From: Christensenella sp. UBA7703
GTDB taxonomy: Bacteria > Bacillota > Clostridia > Christensenellales > CAG-138
Length of the DNA stretch: 64,000 nt
NCBI GenBank assembly: GCA_002482505.1
Contig: DLGD01000014.1
Coordinates: 15,174 to 79,173, forward strand
Direction of reading: 5' to 3'
Below, in pieces: positions 32,172 through 41,482 of the stretch. Every line of letters begins with the position of its first letter. Position 1 is the stretch's first letter. The position numbers and the translations under genes are program-made. The notes beneath the pieces were generated by a model. It had not been told where the DNA came from and made no database searches. It was given only the letters and a program-made list of their open reading frames with translations.

Positions 32172-33929
32172 ATGACAAACAGATTTACCAACCCCGATAC
32201 CGGCAGGATGAGCATAGCCTTAAAAAAGGCAATCGCACGTTTCAAATCAACAGCCAGCCAATCGAAAGACACGGGCAAGAGCGCAGGCACCGCGCAAGCG
32301 ACAGCGAAGACACAGGATACCGTAAATCCTTTGAAGCTCAACAGTGTCGAAAGAAGGCTGAATGCGGCAGACAAGGCAATCTTACCCGCCGCAGATCGAC
32401 CGACGAGAGTAAGCAACCCCGATAACCGCGCACCCAAATTGAGTGAAATTCAACAAAACGAGGATTATTACCGGTAAGAGCAACAGAGGATTCAATCGAT
32501 AGAGAAAGCAAAAGCGCAGGAAGCGTTTGAAAGAATCCTACGGCATGAGCTCTATGGTGAATCGTTAGCCGCAAAACCAATTCCCCTTGAAAGGGGCGCG
32601 TCCGCCTTGAAGAGTACCGGCGGAACATCGCTGGGCGCAAGCGGGCCTCTTGCGAAGAATGGCGCTCGCACGCGCGGCTACACAGACACCGCTTCGGATT
32701 CTGGCGCGCCGATTCGGTTTACGGGCGGAACAATGGAGGATAAAAGACGGAAGTATGACGAAGCTATGGTGCGGCAAGCCGTAACCTTGAATGATTTTCA
32801 TGACTATCTGGACTGGGGAAATATCGATCGATCCAACCTGACCGCAGAACAAAGCGATATTCTAGAACTTGTTGAACAGGAACTCACCAAGAAATCGGTT
32901 CTCGGAACGCTAACGGAACAAGAGAGAAACACTGTTTTTAAGAATACCTTGAACTATCTGTATTCGCACACAAAATCAGCCAATGGTGATCCGTACCCGA
33001 TTTTTATAGACATTGCGAAAACGGGAGTTGTTGCTCCTTATGCTGCTATTATTGATTTGCCAGAGAAGAATGACTACGTTAAGGGCCCATTTCCTGAGCA
33101 AATAGCTATGAATACAGATGTGCTTTCTAACAAAGACTTGAGAATGATTTTTGAGTATGGACGTCAAAAACCTGCTAACGAAGCTGAGGTGGAGAAATAT
33201 AAGCAACAATTCACCTATAAAAACAATGTGTATTTAGAAGAAATGGAGAATTACTTCGATGCACTGAAAAACGGGAAAGCAACTCCCAAAGACAGACAAA
33301 AATATCTTGATCAAGCGGTGCTCAGAATTTATGAAACTTGCACCAAGCCAATACCTGTCAAGGATAAAAGAGGCAAAGATGCAGGGACAGTTCCGATTGG
33401 AGAGTTGATCCCGCCGTATGATGATTCGTTTGGAGCGCAGGTTGCAAGAGAAGCGTTGCGGTTGGTAGGCTTAAAGTATCTTCATAAAGCCAAAGAAATC
33501 ATACCTGGGGAAAATGGAGACTACAACATTGATTGCTCAAGACTCGTTTCTTGGACGCTATCCGAAATTAATCCTGAGTGGAAGTATGATACCATTAGTA
33601 CATCTGCGCGGTATCAGATTAATGGGTTTAAAAAAGTGTGGAGCAATAGCGGAAGCTCAGAACCGCCCTATGAGGGTATGCTTCCGGGCGACACCCTTTT
33701 TTGGAAAGGCAACGAAACAGGAGAGATCGTCCATACTGCGATCTATATTGGCATGGTCGACGAAGTACCTATGATGATTGAAGCTGACAATACAGTGCAA
33801 ATTGTCGAAGTAAGAGAAAAAACAACCAACAACAATGGTGAAGACTCGACTCTCGTACAAGTAAATAGAATGACACCGGAGGAGCTGGACAAACATCATG
33901 ATCAGAACACAGCAAAAAGCATTAACTAA
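32172..33929 (+). pseudogene. NlpC/P60-type peptidase gene interrupted by an in-frame TAA
   Basis: From the ATG at 32172 (AAGGAAGGG upstream) the frame runs 101 codons to TAA at 32475-32477, then continues open in the same frame to 33929. The 43 codons from 32478 to the next usable start encode an ordinary charged helix (EQQRIQSIEKAKAQEAFERI), so the two parts were one about 585-aa protein. The C-terminal domain (about 33420-33830) looks like an NlpC/P60 or amidase papain fold, with the Cys in YNIDCSRLVSWTL, a LPGDTLFW segment and the His in VHTAIYIGM. No signal peptide is visible at the N-terminus, which is Ser/Thr/Lys-rich. A C-to-T change (CAA to TAA) would explain the stop. The end overlaps the next gene by 32 nt. 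Confidence 0.7.
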
Positions 33930-35541
33930 AGCGTTTATTGCTATAATCGGATTATCAATGCTGATTTCGCCTTTCAACGCTTCTTCTCAAGCCACAAGCG
34001 ACTTATTTCCTGTTTACGGACCGTATGACGGCGATGGCTGGAGCGTCACCTCCGACGGCGTGTTGACGATTGAGAGCAATCAAGGCTGGGTAAACTGTCT
34101 GAAACATGGATATGAGAAAGACGTCACGAAACTCGTAATTGGAAAAGATGTATCCACTTTTCGACTCTATGACTTACCGTTTGATCTGCCGAGCGAAGAC
34201 TTCTTTAGTAAGTCTGATATCATTGGGTATGGGGAGCACGGAGAACCGTATTATGATTATTCGAAATTGCATGACCTATTCCCCAATGAAATAGTTGTTG
34301 AAAGCGATAATCCGGTTTTTCGAGTCGTCGATGGGTTACTCATTAATTCGGTAACCAACGAGTTAGTATTATCAAAAATGTCGTTGATGGATGTTGTAAT
34401 CCCTGAAGGCGTGGAGACAATCACGTTGTCGGCGTTTTCACAAAGAGGGATTCAATCGGTTAGTTTTCCAACAAGCTTAAAGGCAATCAACGAATATGCG
34501 TTCTACAAATGTAAGAACCTTGTGCGGATTGATTTACCGGATTCGTTGGCGGAGCTGAAAGCAGGGGCATTTTTCGGATGTTCCAGTTTATCTGTAGTGA
34601 ATCTATCTCGCGGGCTTACGAGCATTGGGCGGAGTGCGTTCAGCGGTTGTGCAATACAGCATCTTCAAATTCCAGAAGGCGTTCAAAATATCAGCGAAAA
34701 TGCCTTTATGGAGTGTGCTCAGCTTCAAGAGGTTTTTCTGCCGGACAGCATTAGAAGAATTGGATCCGGCACTTTTAGCTGTTGCATGCAGCTTTCCGAC
34801 ATAAACTTTCCTGATAAACTGGAATATATCGGTGAGGGTGCGTTTCATCTTTGTACAAGCTTAAAAAAAGTTATTTTACCAAATTCTCTGCGTCAGATAG
34901 AGAATAGAGCATTCTGGAATTGCGACCTCTCTGTTTTACGAATTCCTGACAATCTATCACTCTTAGTGTTTTATGATTATGATCGGGGATATATCATTAG
35001 TCCGTATTCTAAGCGAAACAAATGTTTCGGGGCTTCCTCTGTCGAAACCGTAATCTTTGCTGGCAGCGATTATGACTTCGGGTACCCCGCAATCACCGAC
35101 GCGAAGAACGTCTATTTCTTGAGCACGCCGCCGGAGGACGTCGGGCAGATACTGGACAAGGATTCCGTGGGAAACATCTATTGCTCGGATGAATTTGAGC
35201 ATCAGTGGACGCGCTCCAGCGTCGCAAGCTGGGTGCGGCAAAAGCTCACGATCCTGCCCGCAGCCCAGATCAAGGCAATCACCGAGGAAGCCGTTAACGC
35301 CACGCCGGAACCGATTGTGACCCCGCGCCCAACGCCTACGCCATTGCCAACGGAAACGCCTTGGCCAACGCCGATCATTACGCCGGTTGCGACGCCCAAG
35401 GAAGAAGCCCCCGCCGAGAACAAGCCAATCGATCCGATCCTGTTCGTCTTCGCGGGTGTGATTGCGGTTGTGATCGCGGGGATTGTGGTGGTTTCACAAA
35501 TGGCGAAAAAGACGAGAAAGCGTTCGCGTACAAGAAAATAG
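33898..35541 (+). CDS. BspA-like LRR surface protein, membrane anchored (short)
   Basis: The 547-aa protein has a signal peptide (KAFIAIIGLSMLISPFNASSQA), an N-terminal domain with DGWSVTSDGVLTIESNQGWV and VTKLVIGKDV, then about eight 23-residue BspA-type LRR units (I.LPDSL..I...AF..C..L..V). These run from about residue 160 to 350. A Thr/Pro stalk (TPRPTPTPLPTETPWPTP) leads to one membrane helix (FVFAGVIAVVIAGIVVVS) and a basic tail. BspA-like LRR proteins bind host or matrix proteins or other cells in known cases. The gene starts inside the end of the interrupted NlpC/P60 gene. Confidence 0.85.
   Translation: MIRTQQKALTKAFIAIIGLSMLISPFNASSQATSDLFPVYGPYDGDGWSVTSDGVLTIESNQGWVNCLKHGYEKDVTKLVIGKDVSTFRLYDLPFDLPSEDFFSKSDIIGYGEHGEPYYDYSKLHDLFPNEIVVESDNPVFRVVDGLLINSVTNELVLSKMSLMDVVIPEGVETITLSAFSQRGIQSVSFPTSLKAINEYAFYKCKNLVRIDLPDSLAELKAGAFFGCSSLSVVNLSRGLTSIGRSAFSGCAIQHLQIPEGVQNISENAFMECAQLQEVFLPDSIRRIGSGTFSCCMQLSDINFPDKLEYIGEGAFHLCTSLKKVILPNSLRQIENRAFWNCDLSVLRIPDNLSLLVFYDYDRGYIISPYSKRNKCFGASSVETVIFAGSDYDFGYPAITDAKNVYFLSTPPEDVGQILDKDSVGNIYCSDEFEHQWTRSSVASWVRQKLTILPAAQIKAITEEAVNATPEPIVTPRPTPTPLPTETPWPTPIITPVATPKEEAPAENKPIDPILFVFAGVIAVVIAGIVVVSQMAKKTRKRSRTRK
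35051..35495 (+). repeat. 445-bp direct repeat, copy 1
   Basis: This 3' segment of the short LRR gene is nearly identical at DNA level to 38106-38550 and of the same length. The few differences cluster around codons for the stretch after KLTILPAA. It encodes the last LRR cap, the Thr/Pro stalk and the membrane helix. Confidence 0.9.
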
Positions 35542-35563
35542 TCAATCAATATTGAGGTGCTTT

Positions 35564-38500
35564 ATGCCGAAAAAAGTCAGATCACTCGTTTTAGGTTTGT
35601 TTCTCGCGCTCGTTGGGGTTATTAGCGCGGCGCTGGTTGTGGGAAAGGCGCACGCGGAAGAGGAAGAAGAATGGGAGTGGGGAGACCCGTATCCGCCCGT
35701 TTCGGGAATCGGTTGGGATATCTCCGAGGAAGGCGTATTAACCGTGGAGAGTGACGCCGGGTGGCAAGATTATCTGGCAAAGGGACCTGGTGAATGGATC
35801 TATGAGTATGATTCCATAACGGAACGTGTGCAAAAGTTGGTCATCGGTAAAAATGTGACCATGCTTTCTATCTTTGACACCAAGCGGATGAATGAAGCCA
35901 CGCTCATGGAGACGGATTATATGCTGATCGGTCACGCGGGGCCATATCAAAAAGTAGTAAGCATCGCATTGCAAAACCCCAAAAGTATGCCTCCCAAAAT
36001 CGAGGTAGAGGAAGGGAATCCTGTTTTTGTTGTCATTGACGGGCTTTTGATCAACAAGAAAAAGCAATCGGTCGTTCTATCGGAGATCAATGTCAGCAAC
36101 GTGGTCATACCCGATGGGATCAAATCGATTGAAGCTTGGGCATTTTATCAGCGGAAGCTCAAATCGGTTACGTTTCCGAATACGCTGGAAAGCATCGGCG
36201 CGGCGGCATTTAGCCAATGCATCGCACTAACCCGGGTGGTTTTACCGGACTCTGTCGTAAAAGTGGAGGCTTGTGCGTTCTCCGGGTGTTCCTTGCAAAG
36301 TATTACGCTATCCAAAAACTTAAAGACGATAGAAGGATTTGCATTTAGTAGTTGCGAGATACAAGAAGTCAAGATCCCCGCCGGGGTTTCTTCGGTTGGA
36401 TTCAAGGCGTTTCAATCGTGCAAGTCGCTCAAGCGTGTACAACTACCGGAGGGGCTCACCAAGATCGACAATTATGCATTCGGTGACTGCAGCGTGCTGG
36501 AGGAAATCAATCTACCGGATAGTTTGACGTATATCGGGTATCGTGCGTTTGAGGATTGCACCAAATGGCGCATCATTCAACTACCGAATACGCTCAACCG
36601 AATCGGTGGAGAGGTTTTCTACGGATGCAACCCGATTCTGCTCCAGCTGCCGAATCAGCTCGTAATCGAAAACACTCCACCGGAGAAACAAGGCTGGTGT
36701 ACAACTTTTGAAGAGCCGGAATCAACGCAAACGTTGGGGATCAGCTATGTGGAAACGCTGATCGTTTCCGGCTCCCGATACAAGTTTGGTGAATATGCGG
36801 CAAAGACGGCTGATCAAATCGTTTTTTTGACCAATCCTCCCGCCAACATCCATTCTTTTGTAACGAAGGTGCATTCCGGAAATGTATCGTTTCTGGATAA
36901 GTTTGCTTCAAACTGGGATCAAGTGGACGAGGACGCATGGGGCGATTTAACACTGCAACAAGTGTCACAGAATCAGGTTGAAGAGATGATTCGCGCCAGC
37001 ATCGATCTATCGAAAACGGGCCATGTTCCGCGAGAACCGGCTGAAGAACAAACGAGTGATGAAGAAACGTATCAGGTGTTTGAGCATGATGGATGGAGCT
37101 ATGCGACGAACGGGACGCTAACGTTGCGAAGCAATGAAGGCTGGATCGATGCACTGCAACAGGACGGACTCGGACACGGAGGCATCCTTGTTATCGGGAA
37201 AAAAATAACCGAGTTGCCATTTTATGATTTGACCGAGCCTGTCCCGATTGAAGGATTTCAAAATCCGACAGACGTGCAAGATGATGACGAGAGCTTATTT
37301 GCAAAGGACAAGTCCATGTCAGGGTATCTTTGGCCATGGAAGATCTACTTAGAGCCGGGAAACACCGCTTTCATCTATGGCGATGGGATGTTGGTTGATA
37401 TGCGAACCATGGAAATCGTGATGAGTGATAGCGCTCTGCCGGAGCACGTTGTGATTCCGGAGGGTATTCGTTCGATTGGAAACGGTGCGTTTATCGGCAG
37501 AATCATAAAATCCGTTCAATTGCCTTCCACTCTGGAGAAAGTTGGTGCGGATGCGTTCAGAGATTGCAGCTACCTGACAAGCATTGACATTCCAAATTCT
37601 GTGACAACCATCGGTAAGCGCGCTTTTTGGGAATGTACATCGCTCAAAACCATTCACTTTCCGAGAGAATTAAAAGTGATCAAAGAAGGCACATTCCGCG
37701 AATGTGGTCTCGTGGATGTTGTGTTGCCGGATGATGTTTGCGAGTTGGGGGAAGAGGCTTTCTTCCGCTGCGAGGAGCTGCAAAACGTTCGGCTTTCTGC
37801 ATCGCTCAAAAAGATTGGTCCGGTTGCGTTTTCGGATTGTGGGAAACTGAAACACGTCTGGTTTTCAGATAAGCTTGAATCGATCGGAGTTGGAGCATTC
37901 TCGTGGTGTATTCAGTTGAAAGATGTTGTTTTGCCTGATTCTGTGCATGAAATTGGTGTGCATGCATTTCTAAATTGTGAGCTTTCACTTTTACGTCTTC
38001 CGCCTGCACTGCAGATGTATGACTACGATTGGGATAATCAACAATTTCTCCCAGACGTTGAGCTGGAAAAGGGCATGACACTAGGGCTTGATTCGGTTGG
38101 TGCCGTAATCTTTGCTGGCAGCGATTATGACTTCGGGTACCCCGCAATCACCGACGCGAAGAACGTCTATTTCCTGAGCACCCCGCCGGAGGAAGTAGGG
38201 CAGATACTGGACAAGGATTCCGTGGGAAACATCTATTGCTCGGACGAATTTGAGCATCAGTGGACGCGCTCCAGCGTCGCAAGCTGGGTGCGGCAAAAGC
38301 TCACGATCCTACCCGCCGCAGAAATAAACGCGTTGGTGGAGGAAGCCGTCAACGCCACGCCGGAACCGATTGTAACCCCGCGCCCAACGCCTACGCCATT
38401 GCCGACGGAAACGCCTTGGCCCACGCCGATCATTACGCCGGTTGCGACGCCCAAGGAAGAAGCCCCCGCCGAGAACAAGCCAATCGACCCGCTCCTGTTC

Positions 38501-38611
38501 GTCTTCGCGGGTGTGATTGCGGTTGTGATCGCGGGGATTGTGGTGGTTTCGGCAAAAACAAAAGGATCGGGGCACAAGCAGCATAGACAAAAAACACGAA
38601 AGTTAAGATGA
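35564..38611 (+). CDS. BspA-like LRR surface protein, two-module (long)
   Basis: The 1015-aa protein has a signal peptide (SLVLGLFLALVGVISAALVVGKAHA) and two tandem copies of the module seen once in the neighbour. Module 1 spans about residues 40-480 (GWDISEEGVLTVESDAGWQDYL, then LRRs), and module 2 about 500-900 (HDGWSYATNGTLTLRSNEGWIDAL, then LRRs). A Thr/Pro stalk, a membrane helix and a basic tail follow. It starts 22 nt after the shorter paralogue with GAGGTG upstream. The architecture indicates internal duplication of a whole LRR module plus sharing of the anchor with the neighbour. Confidence 0.86.
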   Translation: MPKKVRSLVLGLFLALVGVISAALVVGKAHAEEEEEWEWGDPYPPVSGIGWDISEEGVLTVESDAGWQDYLAKGPGEWIYEYDSITERVQKLVIGKNVTMLSIFDTKRMNEATLMETDYMLIGHAGPYQKVVSIALQNPKSMPPKIEVEEGNPVFVVIDGLLINKKKQSVVLSEINVSNVVIPDGIKSIEAWAFYQRKLKSVTFPNTLESIGAAAFSQCIALTRVVLPDSVVKVEACAFSGCSLQSITLSKNLKTIEGFAFSSCEIQEVKIPAGVSSVGFKAFQSCKSLKRVQLPEGLTKIDNYAFGDCSVLEEINLPDSLTYIGYRAFEDCTKWRIIQLPNTLNRIGGEVFYGCNPILLQLPNQLVIENTPPEKQGWCTTFEEPESTQTLGISYVETLIVSGSRYKFGEYAAKTADQIVFLTNPPANIHSFVTKVHSGNVSFLDKFASNWDQVDEDAWGDLTLQQVSQNQVEEMIRASIDLSKTGHVPREPAEEQTSDEETYQVFEHDGWSYATNGTLTLRSNEGWIDALQQDGLGHGGILVIGKKITELPFYDLTEPVPIEGFQNPTDVQDDDESLFAKDKSMSGYLWPWKIYLEPGNTAFIYGDGMLVDMRTMEIVMSDSALPEHVVIPEGIRSIGNGAFIGRIIKSVQLPSTLEKVGADAFRDCSYLTSIDIPNSVTTIGKRAFWECTSLKTIHFPRELKVIKEGTFRECGLVDVVLPDDVCELGEEAFFRCEELQNVRLSASLKKIGPVAFSDCGKLKHVWFSDKLESIGVGAFSWCIQLKDVVLPDSVHEIGVHAFLNCELSLLRLPPALQMYDYDWDNQQFLPDVELEKGMTLGLDSVGAVIFAGSDYDFGYPAITDAKNVYFLSTPPEEVGQILDKDSVGNIYCSDEFEHQWTRSSVASWVRQKLTILPAAEINALVEEAVNATPEPIVTPRPTPTPLPTETPWPTPIITPVATPKEEAPAENKPIDPLLFVFAGVIAVVIAGIVVVSAKTKGSGHKQHRQKTRKLR
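38106..38550 (+). repeat. 445-bp direct repeat, copy 2
   Basis: Partner of 35051-35495; see there. It encodes the same stalk and anchor at the end of the long LRR protein. Confidence 0.9.
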
Positions 38612-38779
38612 AAAATCAAAATCAATAAATTCTGTTGTCTTTTTCATGAAGCAGGAATATTCTTGTTTTGAACGAATGAATCATACGATAGGCCGCCGCT
38701 GTGATTACATCCATTTTCGCAACGGCGGCTTTGTATAAAATCAAGTAATCGAAATTAGATCGGTTGGGGGATGACACAG

Positions 38780-39670
38780 ATGGCTTACGCAATCGAAACC
38801 AAGAAACTTACAAAGTACTACGGCAAGGCGCGGGGAATTGTGGATGTTGACCTCGCGGTGGAGGAAGGCGAAATCTTCGGCTTCATCGGCCCAAACGGCG
38901 CGGGAAAGTCTACTACCATCCGCACGTTGCTGGGGTTGATCAAAAAAACGGGTGGATCGGCCACGATCTTCGGCATGGACTGCGAAAAAGAGAAGGTGAA
39001 AATTCTCTCGGAGGTCGGCTATCTACCCGGCGAAGTGTTTTATTATGACAACATGCGCGCAATCGACCTGCTGCGCTATTCCGCGAGCTTTTACAAGAAG
39101 GATTGCACCAAGCGAATTGCGGAACTCGCCGACGCGCTCTCGCTCGACCTCAACAAGAAGATTGAGGATATGAGCCTCGGCAACAAGAAAAAAGTCGGAA
39201 TTGTGCAGGGGCTTTTGCATGCGCCGCGGCTGATTATCCTTGACGAACCAACCAGCGGGCTCGATCCGCTCATGCAGCGGACGTTTTTCGACCTCATTCA
39301 GCGCGAAAACGAGCGGGGAGCAACGGTGCTCTTTTCCTCGCACATACTCGGCGAAGTGCAGCGCATTTGTGACCGCGTGGCGATCATCAAAGAAGGGCGG
39401 ATTGTCGACCTGCGCAGTATCGACGATTTGCGCAAGAATTCTTATAAGAAAGTAAGCTTCACAGCGGAGCAACCCGTTGCGGATTTTTCGCTTGCAGGTG
39501 CGGCGCAGATTGCGCAGGAGGGCACGGCTACGAGTTTTCTTTATAGTGGAGAAATCAACGCGCTGCTGAAGAAGCTTGCCGATTTGCCGCTCGTCAACGC
39601 GGACATCAGCGAGCCGGAACTGGAGGAAATCTTCCTGCACTACTATGAGGACGGGGAGGCGGCAAAATGA
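38780..39670 (+). CDS. ABC transporter ATP-binding protein
   Basis: The 296-aa ATPase has Walker A GPNGAGKST, signature MSLGNKKKVGIVQGLL (variant LSGGQ as SLGNKKK), Walker B LIILDEPTSGLDP and switch SSHILGEV. It is followed by a C-terminal extension of about 90 residues typical of ABC-2 type exporters. It works with the two permeases that follow. The ATG at 38780 sits at good distance from GGGGG; an in-frame ATG at 38771 would be too close. The exported substrate is unknown. Confidence 0.9.
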   Translation: MAYAIETKKLTKYYGKARGIVDVDLAVEEGEIFGFIGPNGAGKSTTIRTLLGLIKKTGGSATIFGMDCEKEKVKILSEVGYLPGEVFYYDNMRAIDLLRYSASFYKKDCTKRIAELADALSLDLNKKIEDMSLGNKKKVGIVQGLLHAPRLIILDEPTSGLDPLMQRTFFDLIQRENERGATVLFSSHILGEVQRICDRVAIIKEGRIVDLRSIDDLRKNSYKKVSFTAEQPVADFSLAGAAQIAQEGTATSFLYSGEINALLKKLADLPLVNADISEPELEEIFLHYYEDGEAAK

Positions 39671-39716
39671 ACGCCCTTACCCATGGACCGAATTGTAGTG
39701 TGTATTGGAGGAAGCG

Positions 39717-40517
39717 ATGAACGTTTATCGTTTTGAATTACGCCGCGCCTGGGTCGGGGTCGCGGTTTGGACGCTGGTGATCACGGGGCTGCTCGTTGGG
39801 CTAATCGCGGGGGCGCTGCCCGCATTCCTGGAGAGCCGTACTGCGGTTGAACACATGCTGGAGCAATTCCCGCCTGCATTTGCCGCGATGTTTGGGATGC
39901 AGATGGACAATCTCTTCAGCTTTGGCGGGTTTTATGCGTTTGGGTTTCTTTACTATGCGCTCTTTGGCGCGATCATGGCCTCCGGCATCGGGCTTGATCT
40001 CTTTTCGCGGGAAAAACGCGAGAAGTGCATGGACTTTTTACTCACGAAACCGCGCGCAAGGAGCAGACTCTTTTTAGAAAAGCTGCTTGCGGCGCTGACG
40101 ATGCTCCTTGGTTCCAACGTGATCTTCATTCTGGCTTCGCTTGCGCTCTATCGTGCCTATGCGCCCGCACCGCTGCTGACGGAGCGCGCACTGCTTGCGG
40201 CAAGCTCCCTGCTCTGGATTGAACTGCTGTTTCTTGCGATCGGCGCCTGTTCCGCCGTGTTCGCGCGGAAGGTGCGCTCCGTCTCCGGCATGGCAACCGC
40301 AATCGGCTTTGCGGGCTTTTTGCTCAGCGCGCTGCATAGCCTCCTTGAGGAGGAGAAGCTTCGCTATATCACACCGTTTAAATATTACGACGCAGCCAAG
40401 GCGTTTTTTGATGGTGGGTTCGAGGTTCGTTATGCGCTCACAGGGGCAGCCGTCACGCTCCTATTGATGACTGCCGCCTATCTGCGCTATATCCGCGCGG
40501 ATATCCCGGCGCTGTAA
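39717..40517 (+). CDS. ABC-2 type transporter permease (first)
   Basis: The 266-aa protein has about six membrane segments and a cytoplasmic N-terminus (NVYRFELRRAWVGVAVW). SREKREKCMDFLLTKPRARSRLFLEKLLAAL is the coupling-helix region shared with the next gene, showing the two permeases are paralogues. GGAGGAAGCG directly precedes the ATG at 39717. It probably forms a heterodimer with the second permease, driven by the ATPase upstream. Confidence 0.86.
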   Translation: MNVYRFELRRAWVGVAVWTLVITGLLVGLIAGALPAFLESRTAVEHMLEQFPPAFAAMFGMQMDNLFSFGGFYAFGFLYYALFGAIMASGIGLDLFSREKREKCMDFLLTKPRARSRLFLEKLLAALTMLLGSNVIFILASLALYRAYAPAPLLTERALLAASSLLWIELLFLAIGACSAVFARKVRSVSGMATAIGFAGFLLSALHSLLEEEKLRYITPFKYYDAAKAFFDGGFEVRYALTGAAVTLLLMTAAYLRYIRADIPAL

Positions 40518-40529
40518 GGAGGAAAACGT

Positions 40530-41327
40530 ATGAATCTGTTTCGAAAAGAACTCAAATCGGGTTTCAAACCGTTCCTCTTTTGGTCGCTGGGGCTGTTCGT
40601 GTTCGTCTTTGCGGGCATTGTGAAGTCCAGCGCGGCCATGTCGGACGGAAAGTTTATGACCGAATTGATCAGCAAGTTCCCGCGGATCGTCGTTGCCGCG
40701 ATGGGCATGGCAAACGTGAATATTGCGCAGTTCAGCGGCTTTTATGCGGTGCTGATGCTGTACATCTTCGTGCTCACTGCGGTCTATGCCGCGCATCTTG
40801 GCAGCGGTGCGGTCTCCCGCGAGAGCGTGGATAAAACCTATGAGTTTCTCTTTACCAAGCCGAGAACGCGCGCGTTTATCCTCTCGCGCAAACTGCTTGC
40901 CGGGTTGGTGTTTCTCGCGGCTTATGCCTGCCTGAATCTCGTCTTCTCGCTGCTTGCGGTGCGCCAGCTTGGGCTGCCTGACGATTACTCCGGCCTGTTC
41001 GCGCGTTTTTCACTCGCGCTGTGGCTTATTGGATTGGTATTCTTCTCGCTTGCCGCACTGTTTGCCGCGGGCTTTCGCGCGGCGGAACACGGCGCGCGGG
41101 CGGGCAACCTTGCCGTGCTTGGCGCCTATGTGCTTGCCGTCGCTTATGACATGATCGATCAGCCGGGGATACTGCGGTTTTTCACGCCGTTTCGCTATTT
41201 TTTAAACGCGGAGGTGATAACGGGCAACGTTTCTTTGCTCTTTACGCTGCTGTGCCTTGCGCTGTCCACTGTGTTTCTTCTTGTCACATTCCGGCGCTTT
41301 GAAGCGCGCGATCTGGGTGCGCTCTAG
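40530..41327 (+). CDS. ABC-2 type transporter permease (second)
   Basis: The 265-aa paralogue of the preceding gene has a NLFRKELKSGFKPFLFWSL start and SRESVDKTYEFLFTKPRTRAFILSRKLLAGL as coupling region, with about six membrane segments. TAAGGAGG overlaps the stop of the first permease, so expression is coupled. The end is followed by a terminator. Confidence 0.86.
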   Translation: MNLFRKELKSGFKPFLFWSLGLFVFVFAGIVKSSAAMSDGKFMTELISKFPRIVVAAMGMANVNIAQFSGFYAVLMLYIFVLTAVYAAHLGSGAVSRESVDKTYEFLFTKPRTRAFILSRKLLAGLVFLAAYACLNLVFSLLAVRQLGLPDDYSGLFARFSLALWLIGLVFFSLAALFAAGFRAAEHGARAGNLAVLGAYVLAVAYDMIDQPGILRFFTPFRYFLNAEVITGNVSLLFTLLCLALSTVFLLVTFRRFEARDLGAL

Positions 41328-41375
41328 ACCCGCAACTGCGTGACAAAACGGAAAACTCTTTTCAAACCTTCCGTA

Positions 41376-41421
41376 AAACCGCCCGAAATGCGTCTTTTTC
41401 GCTTTTCGGACGGTTTTTTTT
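41376..41421 (+). terminator. Terminator of the ABC exporter operon
   Basis: AACCG-C-CCGAAA and TTTCGG-A-CGGTT form a stem with one mismatch and a 15-nt loop, then eight T. Confidence 0.75.
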
Positions 41422-41482
41422 GTGATAACATCATGCAGACTCATTAAAAAACAGGATTTGATGGAGACAAACAACACACACG

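Noticed and set aside
38693..38733. GCCGCCG/CGGCGGC as terminator of the long LRR gene
   Set aside because: Only 7 bp with a loop above 20 nt and a poor T-run; termination there is uncertain.
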